This document shows, one piece after another, positions 1-5,807 of a stretch of 14,566 nucleotides of DNA (positions within the stretch are counted from its first letter, which is position 1; each line of letters opens with the position of its first letter). The stretch spans positions 1-14,566 of the forward strand of contig JAFZQK010000083.1 in NCBI GenBank assembly GCA_017620455.1, given 5' to 3'. The DNA comes from Clostridia bacterium (GTDB taxonomy: Bacteria; Bacillota_A; Clostridia; Christensenellales; Aristaeellaceae). The position numbers and the translations under genes are program-made. The notes below the pieces were generated by a model, which made no database searches, was not told where the DNA came from, and saw nothing but the letters and a program-made list of their open reading frames with translations.

Positions 1-393
1 CTTCGACGGGAGCGGCTTCCTCAGCGGGAGCAGCTTCCTCGACCGGAGCAGCTTCCTCGACGGGAGCAGCTTCCTCGGCAGGAGCAGCTTCCTCGACAGG
101 AGCGGCTTCCTCAGCGGGAGCGGCTTCCTCGACCGGAGCGGCTTCCTCAGCGGGAACAGCCTCTTCGACGGGAGCGGCTTCCTCAGCGGGAACAGCCTCT
201 TCGACGGGAGCGGCTTCCTCAGCGGGAGCAGCTTCCTCGACCGGAGCAGCTTCCTCAGCGGGAGCAGCTTCCTCAGCGGGAGCGGCTTCCTCGACCGGAG
301 CGGCTTCCTCGACCGGAGCGGCTTCCTCGACCGGAGCGGCTTCCTCGACGGGAGCGGCTTCTTCGACAGGAGCAGCTTCCTCAGCGGGAGCAG
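1..393 (-). repeat. 18-bp tandem repeat encoding (AAP[AV]EE)n
   Basis: About 22 head-to-tail copies of an 18-bp unit (plus strand, cttcctcrgcgggagcrg type): 21 full copies at 16-393 and a partial one at 1-15. Copies differ mainly at the codons for Ala versus Val (gcg/gac positions) and at synonymous sites. The unit is a multiple of three, so gain or loss of copies keeps the reading frame. A longer-period substructure (units with GGGAACAG followed by CCTCTTC) recurs at about 142-177 and 178-213, suggesting recent expansion of a two-unit block. Confidence 0.93.
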
Positions 394-547
394 CGTTTTC
401 CGTGCTTTCAGCGGCCTCGGCGTTCACTTCCGCCGCCGTTTCCGGGGCGTCCGCGGGCGCGTCAGCCGCAGCAAAAAGCGGGATGCAGGCCACCAGCATG
501 CATACCGTGCACAGAATCGCGATGATTTTGTTCAGCCGATTTTTCAT
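1..547 (-). CDS. Secreted Ala/Pro/Glu hexapeptide-repeat protein (5' part, runs off the left edge)
   Basis: The open frame starts at ATG 547-545 and stays open to the window edge, so 182 codons are visible and the C-terminus is missing. The N-terminus MKNRLNKIIAILCTVCMLVA is a signal peptide. It holds both a lipobox-like LVAC ending at Cys21 and a later Ala-rich signal-peptidase-I-like site near FAAADA, so lipoprotein versus free secretion is undecided. After an Ala/Glu-rich spacer, from about residue 52 the protein becomes roughly 22 copies of the hexapeptide A-A-P-(A/V)-E-E. The start is supported by AAAGGAG about 9 nt upstream (plus 557-563). A promoter lies at 713-741, giving a leader of about 160 nt. 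Such acidic Pro/Ala repeats usually act as extended wall-spanning stalks or spacers, with any functional domain elsewhere, here off-window. The family is not recognised and no enzymatic role can be read from the visible part. Confidence 0.85.
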   Translation of the reverse strand, partial: MKNRLNKIIAILCTVCMLVACIPLFAAADAPADAPETAAEVNAEAAESTENAAPAEEAAPVEEAAPVEEAAPVEEAAPVEEAAPVEEAAPAEEAAPAEEAAPVEEAAPAEEAAPVEEAVPAEEAAPVEEAVPAEEAAPVEEAAPAEEAAPVEEAAPAEEAAPVEEAAPVEEAAPAEEAAPVE

Positions 548-652
548 TCCACCGTTCTCCTTTACGCTTGAATAATTTCATCAACGGATGTGATGGGTTC
601 GTTGATTTAGGTGTTGAATTGTGCGTCTGTATCGAGAAGGGCGGTCTCCCCG

Positions 653-688
653 TCCGCCGCCGTTTTTCAACGTTTCCGGCCTGGCGGA
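653..688 (-). other. GC-rich hairpin in the 5' leader of the repeat-protein gene
   Basis: Plus-strand TCCGCC (653-658) plus GCCG (659-662) pair with CGGC (677-680) and GGCGGA (683-688), with a 2-nt bulge at 681-682 and a 14-nt loop. This gives a 10-bp stem lying wholly in the predicted leader. A run of Us does not follow on the minus strand, so it is not a simple intrinsic terminator. It may stabilise the mRNA or be part of a cis-regulatory RNA. No known riboswitch class was recognised. Confidence 0.4.
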
Positions 689-712
689 TCCCGGAGTTTT
701 TACCCTGCAGGT

Positions 713-741
713 ATTATATCCAAATCGGCCATTTTTTTCAA
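713..741 (-). promoter_or_regulatory. Predicted sigma-A promoter for the hexapeptide-repeat gene
   Basis: On the minus strand TTGAAA (plus 736-741) is followed by a 17-bp spacer and a perfect TATAAT (plus 713-718). Transcription would start near 706, leaving a 5' leader of about 160 nt before the ATG at 547. Confidence 0.65.
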
Positions 742-1156
742 GTATATTATTTGTAGGAAATTTAACCGCATTTGACATTCGAAGCTCTTCTGTTTGTTTT
801 TATGCACGGTTATTTCGAAAATCACACGCGATTTGGCGCTTTGGCATGGATAAATTGTATAATTTTTTACCAGATGTTGAGAATATACCGGATTCGCTTT
901 GAAAAGATTTTTTAGGAATCATTCGCCCGTTACATGACGTTTTTTGTATTTCCGCTGTTTTTTGGCTTTTTATCCAAAACCAGACCGGATTTTGCTTTCA
1001 CGAGGCGCTTCCGGATACCGATTTTTGTTATTTGCAGACCGGATTTTTGCTTTTGTAATAATTTTATTTCGTTTTGCTTTCGGATTCGTAGAAAAAGTGA
1101 CACGGTTGTGAACGGGCATGTAACGTTTGTTTTTCCGGCGAATCGCAAAAAATCAG
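742..1156. other. AT-rich intergenic region without a convincing gene
   Basis: This stretch of about 415 nt separates the divergent promoters of the repeat-protein gene and tRNA-Trp. It is T-rich on the plus strand and much poorer in G+C than the genes around it. The short open frames in it lack ribosome-binding sites and protein-like composition. A motif resembling ACCGGATTTTGCTTT recurs at about 887-900, 983-998 and 1037-1054. No RNA gene or mobile-element end was recognised. Confidence 0.6.
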
Positions 1157-1185
1157 TTGACAGGGGCCCTCTTTTGTGCTATGAT
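1157..1185 (+). promoter_or_regulatory. Promoter of tRNA-Trp
   Basis: A perfect -35 TTGACA (1157-1162), a 17-bp spacer and a -10 TATGAT (1180-1185) end about 14 nt before the tRNA. Transcription would start near 1192, just upstream of the mature 5' end. This is the classical layout of a single, strongly transcribed tRNA gene. Confidence 0.85.
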
Positions 1186-1199
1186 CTTTGACGTTGCGT

Positions 1200-1273
1200 A
1201 GGGGAATGGTGTAATGGTAACACGTGGGTCTCCAAAACCTTTGTTGAGGGTTCGAATCCTTCTTCCCCTGCCA
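1200..1273 (+). tRNA. tRNA-Trp (anticodon CCA), CCA end encoded
   Basis: The sequence folds as a 74-nt cloverleaf. The acceptor stem AGGGGAA (1200-1206) pairs with TTCCCCT (1263-1269). The D stem is GTGT/ACAC, the anticodon loop is CTCCAAA with anticodon CCA at 1232-1234, the variable loop is 4 nt, and the T arm is GAGGG-TTCGAAT-CCTTC. The discriminator is G (1270), as expected for bacterial tRNA-Trp, followed by an encoded CCA. It reads UGG codons. The anticodon stem is weak: G1226-U1240 is a wobble pair and U1225-U1241 (position 27-43) is a mismatch. It stands alone between its own promoter and terminator, convergent with the PTS gene. Confidence 0.95.
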
Positions 1274-1277
1274 ATGC

Positions 1278-1310
1278 AAAAACCCGCTGACGGCTGTCGG
1301 CGGGTTTTTT
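1278..1310 (+). terminator. Intrinsic terminator after tRNA-Trp, probably bidirectional
   Basis: The stem CCCGCTGAC (1283-1291) / GTCGGCGGG (1296-1304) has a GGCT loop and one G-U pair, and is followed by T6 (1305-1310). The left side is flanked by A5 (1278-1282), so the minus strand also reads as hairpin plus T5. It could therefore stop transcripts arriving from the convergent PTS gene, which has no closer terminator. Confidence 0.88.
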
Positions 1311-1468
1311 GCGTGATATTCCCATTGACGGATCGCTTCTCCCGATGAAGATGCCACGATCAGGCGCTTCCCGGACGGATGCAGAAAACGGAACGGGTGA
1401 CAGAACGTTTCATCCCGGACCGGAAAAGGGCTTCATGCCCACGATTAGCTTCATGCCTCCGAAGGGCT

Positions 1469-3136
1469 TCACGCCCCCGGGCGGAGCTTTTCCCGCAGCG
1501 CGTCGGCCACCGCCTGGACCTTCAGCCCGATGATAACCTGCACCGACGTATCCCCGAGGCGGACGACACCCCGAGCGCCCGCTTTTTTGAGATCTGCATC
1601 CTGCACCTGCCCGGCATCCCGGACTTCCAGGCGCAGCCGGGTGGCACAGTTGTCCAGGCTGAGGATATTGCCTGCGCCGCCGAGCCCGCGGAGCAGGGCA
1701 TTTATGTTCACGCCCGCCGTGACGCAGTCCGCTTCGCCGTCTTCCCCGGGCTGCGGCTGTTCTTCCGGGGCGGCTTCCCCTTCCGCCGGAAGATCCGCTT
1801 CGTTGCCCAGGGTATTCAAATGCAGCTTCCGGATCATCACCCGGAAGGTGAAATAGAACGCCGCAAACGCCGCCGCCCCCAGGGGCAGGATCAGCCAGGT
1901 ATCCCGGGCCGCCGGGAGCGATGCGGAAAACAGCAGGTCCGTGGCGCCCGCCGAGAAGGAAAAGCCCGCCCGGAACCCCGTCAGCGCCGTGACATACGTA
2001 AACACGCCGTACAAAAGCGCGTACGCCGCGTACAGCGCCGGGGCGGCGAACATGAAGGCGAATTCAAAAGGCTCCGTGATCCCGCAGGCAAAGGCGCACA
2101 GCGCCGCGGACGCCAGGATGCCCACGGCGTATTTGCGCCTTTTCGTTTTCGCGCTGCGGATCATGGCCAGCGCCGCCCCGGGCACGCCGAACATCATGCA
2201 GGGGAAGAAGCCGGACATATACATGCCCAGGGACCAGGTGACGTCCGCGCTGGTATGGCCCGCCCAGAAGTGGGTCAGATCCCCCAGGCCGATGGTGTCG
2301 AACCAGAACACGTTGTTCAGCGCGTGATGCAGCCCCAGGGGGATCAGCAGCCGGTTGAGGAAGGCGTAGAGGCCCGCGCCCACAGCCCCCAGGCCCGCGA
2401 TCCCCTGCCCCAGGCGCACCAGGCCGCCGAAGAGCACCGGCCACACGAAGAACAGCAGCGCCGCGGCCGCGATGGAAATGAGTCCGCTCATGATCACCGT
2501 GCTGCGCCGGCGGCTGAAAAACGCCAGCCATTCCGGCAGGGCCGTATTCTTGAACCGGTTATAGCTTCCCGCCCCGATCAGCCCGGCCAGGATGCCGATG
2601 AACGGGTTTTCGATCTTTTCAAACGCCAGCAGCGTCGTGGACTGATTCGCCACGGAGGGAAGAAGGGGCTGCGGGGAATTCGCCCCCAGGAGCGTGGTGA
2701 AGAGGCCGACGAATGGGTTATCGGTCTTCTCAAGCGCCAGCAGCGCCGTGGACTGATTCGCCAGGGAAGGAACAAGGGTCCGCACGAAATCCGCCTGCAG
2801 GAGCGTGGTGATGATCAGCCAGGAAACCAGCGCCGTGATCCCCGCGGTGCCGTTCTGATCGTCGGACATGCCCACGCCGATGCCCACGGCGAACAGAAGC
2901 GCGATATGGTCGATCAGCGCGCCCCCCGCCTTCACCAGGAACATGCCGATCACCGGGCCGGCCCCGGCGATGTCCCCGCCCTGCATGGACGCCGGGCACA
3001 TAAGATACCCGATCCCCATCAGGATCCCGCTCAACGGCAGGCACGCCACCGGCAGCATGATGGATTTGCCCAGCTTCTGCAGGTATTTTACCGCCGCCAG
3101 CAGCACGCCTTTGCCCCGTTTTCCCATCCGTTCCAT
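1469..3136 (-). CDS. nagE: PTS EIICB permease, N-acetylglucosamine (NagE/NagP) branch, with internal duplication
   Basis: This is a membrane permease of the phosphotransferase system that imports and phosphorylates a sugar, most likely N-acetylglucosamine. The EIIC domain (about residues 15-440) shows family landmarks: LGKSIMLPVACLP near 22-34, LLIPLGLHHALNNVFWFD (263-280), MMFGVPGAALAM (314-325), the GITEP signature (352-356) and GFSFSAGATD (391-400). After an acidic linker (about 446-470) comes an EIIB domain (about 475-552) with the phosphorylatable Cys497 in DNCATRL. No EIIA domain follows, unlike full-length NagE or NagP, so EIIA must act in trans. Residues 110-146 and 147-183 are a tandem duplication; family members have one copy. 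Start ATG 3136 is preceded by AAAGGGG at a spacing of about 7 nt; an in-frame ATG three codons on is an alternative. The gene stands alone, with no nagA or nagB beside it. Family is near certain; the exact substrate is inferred from similarity. Confidence 0.9.
   Translation of the reverse strand: MERMGKRGKGVLLAAVKYLQKLGKSIMLPVACLPLSGILMGIGYLMCPASMQGGDIAGAGPVIGMFLVKAGGALIDHIALLFAVGIGVGMSDDQNGTAGITALVSWLIITTLLQADFVRTLVPSLANQSTALLALEKTDNPFVGLFTTLLGANSPQPLLPSVANQSTTLLAFEKIENPFIGILAGLIGAGSYNRFKNTALPEWLAFFSRRRSTVIMSGLISIAAAALLFFVWPVLFGGLVRLGQGIAGLGAVGAGLYAFLNRLLIPLGLHHALNNVFWFDTIGLGDLTHFWAGHTSADVTWSLGMYMSGFFPCMMFGVPGAALAMIRSAKTKRRKYAVGILASAALCAFACGITEPFEFAFMFAAPALYAAYALLYGVFTYVTALTGFRAGFSFSAGATDLLFSASLPAARDTWLILPLGAAAFAAFYFTFRVMIRKLHLNTLGNEADLPAEGEAAPEEQPQPGEDGEADCVTAGVNINALLRGLGGAGNILSLDNCATRLRLEVRDAGQVQDADLKKAGARGVVRLGDTSVQVIIGLKVQAVADALREKLRPGA
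2588..2809 (-). repeat. 111-bp tandem duplication inside the EIIC coding region
   Basis: Plus 2588-2698 and 2699-2809 align without gaps over 111 bp with about 90 identical positions (hand count, about 81%). They encode residues 147-183 and 110-146 of the permease: TTLL...LPS(L/V)ANQST(A/T)LLA(L/F)EK...NPF(V/I)G in both copies. The copy nearer the C-terminus (147-183) ends in the family-typical EKIENPFIGILAGLIG sequence. The other copy is therefore probably the extra one. Confidence 0.9.
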
Positions 3137-3197
3137 AAAAAGGCCCCTTTCCGATGCGGTCTTTTGTATTTGGATGAATCCTTATCCGGCCATGTCT

Positions 3198-3226
3198 GTT
3201 ATAGCACGTTTCCGCACCGTTTACAA
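3198..3226 (-). promoter_or_regulatory. Predicted promoter of the PTS permease gene
   Basis: On the minus strand TTGTAA (plus 3221-3226), a 17-bp spacer and TATAAC (plus 3198-3203). The predicted start near 3191 leaves a leader of about 55 nt before ATG 3136. It lies back to back with the promoter of the rightward gene at 3316, with 24 bp between the two -35 boxes. Confidence 0.6.
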
Positions 3227-3236
3227 GCGCTTTCCG
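3221..3236 (+). promoter_or_regulatory. cre-like catabolite-control site overlapping the PTS -35 box
   Basis: TTACAAGCGCTTTCCG contains the palindromic core AAGCGCTT and fits the CcpA cre consensus WTGNNARCGNWWWCAW at all but three defined positions. It covers the -35 element of the leftward PTS promoter, a position from which CcpA normally represses. A sugar permease is a typical CcpA target. Binding itself is inferred. Confidence 0.45.
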
Positions 3237-3250
3237 CCCCCGCGGCGGGA

Positions 3251-3279
3251 TTGATCGCCGGGAAAAAACATGGTATAAT
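3251..3279 (+). promoter_or_regulatory. Predicted promoter of the 3316/4538 gene pair
   Basis: TTGATC (3251-3256), a 17-bp spacer and a perfect TATAAT (3274-3279) preceded by the extended -10 TG (3271-3272). The start would fall near 3286, about 30 nt before the first gene. Confidence 0.75.
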
Positions 3280-3315
3280 GCTACCGGCATCCACGCGATA
3301 ACGGAGGCGATCGGA

Positions 3316-4515
3316 ATGAAAAAAATCCTGGTCCTGCTGCTGCTCCTTGCGCTCACGGTCCCCGCGGCGGCGGAGAGCGTCCGCCTGGAGGGAGACGGCT
3401 TCGACACGCCGGAGGAAGCGGCGCTGGCCTTCGTGGACGCCCTGAACCGGGCGGACGCGGGCGGCATGCTTTCCGCCTTCGCCATGGAATCCTTCGCCGC
3501 CCATGCCGATCCCATCCTCAGCCTGGAGCATAACAACAGATTTACTTATAACAGCATTTACACCATCCCCTATACCGACGGCTTTCTCCGTTCCCTGGTG
3601 ACCCACGCCAGATACGGCAGGATCGCATCCGATCTGCTGCTGTGCTTCGGCGAGTACGCAGTGGGGATGGGCATGAATACGCCGGCAGTCAGCTACCCGG
3701 AGGTGGAAGCGCTGTTCGTTTCCTCGCCGCTGTACGATCTGAAAGGCCACGTGGAATTTGTGGAATGGCTCAGCCCGGCGGCGGTGACGGGCGGCATCGC
3801 CGCGGATCCCCGCTGGGGCGGCGACACCGTAGTGGAAGCGGCGTACAGCGGCGCGGAGGACCTGGCGGAATTGGCGGCGCGCCTGCGGATCAACGGAAAC
3901 GACGCGTATCTTTCGCTGCAATGCGCCCGGTACGACGGCCGATGGTATCTGCTCGGTCCCGGCAAAGCACAGCAGTATATGACCAAAAGCTCCCTGGAAG
4001 CGTTTCTGATCCTCCCCGACGATCAGGAAAAGCAAAAGCTCGAAAATGCGCTGGCGGAGGATCACGCGGAGGAGACCGCACAGTGGGACGCGCTCCGCGC
4101 AAGCGATCTGGGCGGCTCCCTGTGGTATCTGGAATCCCTGAACGCCCCGGGCGTCGCCCTCTGCGGCAGCCCGGAGGATACGAAAACGGACGGCGGCGGC
4201 GCGGGCGTATACGCCGAAATGCGCTTATTCAGCGTGGGCGGCGGCATCATCACCGTATGGGCTGCTCCCGCCCTGCAGCAGGCCCTGTCCATGGACGATC
4301 CCACCGCCCACATCCGTTTTTCCTGGAATCCCTCCGGGATCAGCACGGAATATACCGTTGCAAAGCGCGGGAAAACTTTCACATTCCCGAATTTCAGGGC
4401 GTTCCATGACGAGGATATCGCCCTGGATCTGACGGGTCTCAGCATCCAGATGGACGAGACCAGCGTGGTTTTCACCCTGCAGGACGGCACTAAAGCCGTA
4501 TTCCGCCGGCAGTAA
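3316..4515 (+). CDS. Secreted protein of unknown function, paralogue A1 (399 aa)
   Basis: This is an exported protein with signal peptide MKKILVLLLLLALTVPAAA and a likely cleavage after AAA near residue 19. The mature N-terminus (about 22-62) reads RLEGDGFDTPEEAALAFVDALNRADAGGMLSAFAMESF, a helix pattern seen in NTF2-like or related secreted domains of Clostridia; that resemblance is only suggestive. Other recognisable blocks are GHVEFVEWLSP (144-153), CARYDGRWYLL (203-213), CGSPEDTKTDGG (283-294) and a closing strand DGTKAVFRRQ. Nearly all of these recur in the next gene, so the two arose by tandem duplication. GGAGG lies 8 nt before ATG 3316 and the promoter is at 3251-3279. No catalytic motif, membrane segment or wall-sorting signal is visible after the signal peptide. 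Function is not recognised. Confidence 0.9.
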   Translation: MKKILVLLLLLALTVPAAAESVRLEGDGFDTPEEAALAFVDALNRADAGGMLSAFAMESFAAHADPILSLEHNNRFTYNSIYTIPYTDGFLRSLVTHARYGRIASDLLLCFGEYAVGMGMNTPAVSYPEVEALFVSSPLYDLKGHVEFVEWLSPAAVTGGIAADPRWGGDTVVEAAYSGAEDLAELAARLRINGNDAYLSLQCARYDGRWYLLGPGKAQQYMTKSSLEAFLILPDDQEKQKLENALAEDHAEETAQWDALRASDLGGSLWYLESLNAPGVALCGSPEDTKTDGGGAGVYAEMRLFSVGGGIITVWAAPALQQALSMDDPTAHIRFSWNPSGISTEYTVAKRGKTFTFPNFRAFHDEDIALDLTGLSIQMDETSVVFTLQDGTKAVFRRQ

Positions 4516-4537
4516 CAAAAGAAGGAGGCGAAATCCC

Positions 4538-5743
4538 GTGAAGAAGCCGATCGTTTTTCTTCTGATCCTGGCGCTTGCCTGTTCTTTTCTCCCCTGCGCC
4601 GCGGCGGAAAGCGGCCGCCTGGAGGGCGCGGGCTATGATACCCCGGAAGAAGCCCTGCTTGCCTATATCGACGCCCTGAACCGGGGCGACGTGGGCGAAA
4701 TGCTGTCCACCTTCGCCCTGGAATCCTACATGGAGCACGCCGATCCCTCCGTCCAGATGAACGCGCGCGGTTTTTCCCTCACGCATGATCTTCTCTCCAT
4801 TCCCTGTCCGGATGATTACAGCCGCTCCCTGGTGCTGCATGCCCGGTACGGCTCCCTTGCCAACAGCCTGCTGCAAAGCGCCGTGGAATGCGCCGCAAAG
4901 CTGGAAGGCAGACCGATCAGCTTCAAAACGTCGGAGGATCGAAAGGAGTTTGCGGCTTTATTCGCCGATTCCCCGCTGAACGGGCTGATCGGCCACGTGG
5001 AATTCGTCCGGTGGCTCAGCCCCGTGGATCTGACGGACGGCAGCTTTCCGGACGGCATCGCCGCGAGCGGCACACCCCTCGCCTTAAGCGGCGGGGACGA
5101 TTGCACCGAGCTGGCGGCGCTGCTTGAGATCAACGGCTATCCCGCCGTTCAGGCCATGCAGTGCGTCCGGTACGGCGAAAAATGGTACAACCTGCAATTT
5201 GGCGGCGTCTTTGCTTCCGCCCTGGGCTGGACACCCCTGGAATATCCCCTGCACGTCCTGACGCCGGAGGAGCAGCAAAAGCTCGAAGCGGCCCTGGCGT
5301 CGGCCTATCCGGAAGAAAACGCGCGCTGGGACGCTCTGCAGCGCAGCAGCCTTTCCGGCGCCCGCTTTTTCCTTTCCTCCCTGACCGGTCAGACGATCGC
5401 TGTCCACGGCAGCCCGGAGGACGCGAAGACTGACGGCGACATGGGCCTGTGGGCGGAGCTTCATTTCTTCCGCACCGGCGCCGTACTGGTCACCCTGGCG
5501 GCCAGCCCCGCCCTGCAGGAAAAGCTCAGCATGGACGATGCCGTCGCCCGTCTACTCCTTTCCTGGACCCCCGGGGAGGGCGTGACGGAATACGCTTACG
5601 GCGCCGTGGCGGGCAGGCCGGCCAATCCGCTGTACCCCGCCGACATCCAGTATGATTTTTCCGGTTTTTCCGTAATCAGCGGCGAATCCTCCGTCGCCTT
5701 CGTCTTCCCGGACGGCACTGAGGCGGTGTTCAGCCGGCCCTGA
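4538..5743 (+). CDS. Secreted protein of unknown function, paralogue A2 (401 aa)
   Basis: Second member of the tandem pair, starting at GTG 4538 with AAGGAGG (4522-4528) nine nt upstream. It begins 22 nt after the stop of the first gene, so the two are one operon. The signal peptide MKKPIVFLLILALACSFLPC ends in CAAA near residue 23. Blocks shared with the upstream protein include RLEGAGYDTPEEA (27-39), IDALNRGDVGEMLSTFALES (44-63), SPLNGLIGHVEFVRWLSPVD (145-164), CVRYGEKWYNL (209-219), HGSPEDAKTDGD (290-301), SPALQEKLSMDDAVA (323-337) and the closing FPDGTEAVFSRP. The middle region (about 70-140) and the loops differ more. The transcript ends at the terminator at 5764-5806. No function can be assigned; an exported binding or envelope-associated role is only a guess. 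Confidence 0.9.
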   Translation: MKKPIVFLLILALACSFLPCAAAESGRLEGAGYDTPEEALLAYIDALNRGDVGEMLSTFALESYMEHADPSVQMNARGFSLTHDLLSIPCPDDYSRSLVLHARYGSLANSLLQSAVECAAKLEGRPISFKTSEDRKEFAALFADSPLNGLIGHVEFVRWLSPVDLTDGSFPDGIAASGTPLALSGGDDCTELAALLEINGYPAVQAMQCVRYGEKWYNLQFGGVFASALGWTPLEYPLHVLTPEEQQKLEAALASAYPEENARWDALQRSSLSGARFFLSSLTGQTIAVHGSPEDAKTDGDMGLWAELHFFRTGAVLVTLAASPALQEKLSMDDAVARLLLSWTPGEGVTEYAYGAVAGRPANPLYPADIQYDFSGFSVISGESSVAFVFPDGTEAVFSRP

Positions 5744-5763
5744 AGGAATTCCCTCCGCAGAAA

Positions 5764-5806
5764 AACGCCCCGCTTGCTTTTTCCGGCAAACGGGGCGTTA
5801 TTTTTT
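5764..5806. terminator. Bidirectional terminator between convergent 4538 gene and tlyA
   Basis: AACGCCCCG (5764-5772) pairs perfectly with CGGGGCGTT (5791-5799), with a further TTGC/GCAA inner stem. T6 follows on the plus strand (5801-5806), and a run of A on the left (5761-5765) gives Ts on the minus strand. The plus-side T tract ends just next to the tlyA stop codon at 5808. Confidence 0.88.
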
Positions 5807-5807
5807 G

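Noticed and set aside
1..393. CRISPR array, considered because of regular short repeats
   Set aside because: The repeats are head to tail without unique spacers and are coding throughout.
841..863. Possible plus-strand promoter with TATAAT at 858-863
   Set aside because: No -35 element at 16-18 bp and no gene downstream before the tRNA, which has its own promoter.
1064..1357. Minus-strand open frame of 97 codons across the tRNA region
   Set aside because: It lies antisense to tRNA-Trp and its terminator, has no ribosome-binding site, and its sequence is simply the reverse translation of the tRNA.
1379..3301. Long plus-strand open frame of 640 codons opposite the PTS gene
   Set aside because: An Arg/Gln/Pro-rich shadow of the GC-rich PTS gene. 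The opposite strand has a full EIICB protein with all signatures.
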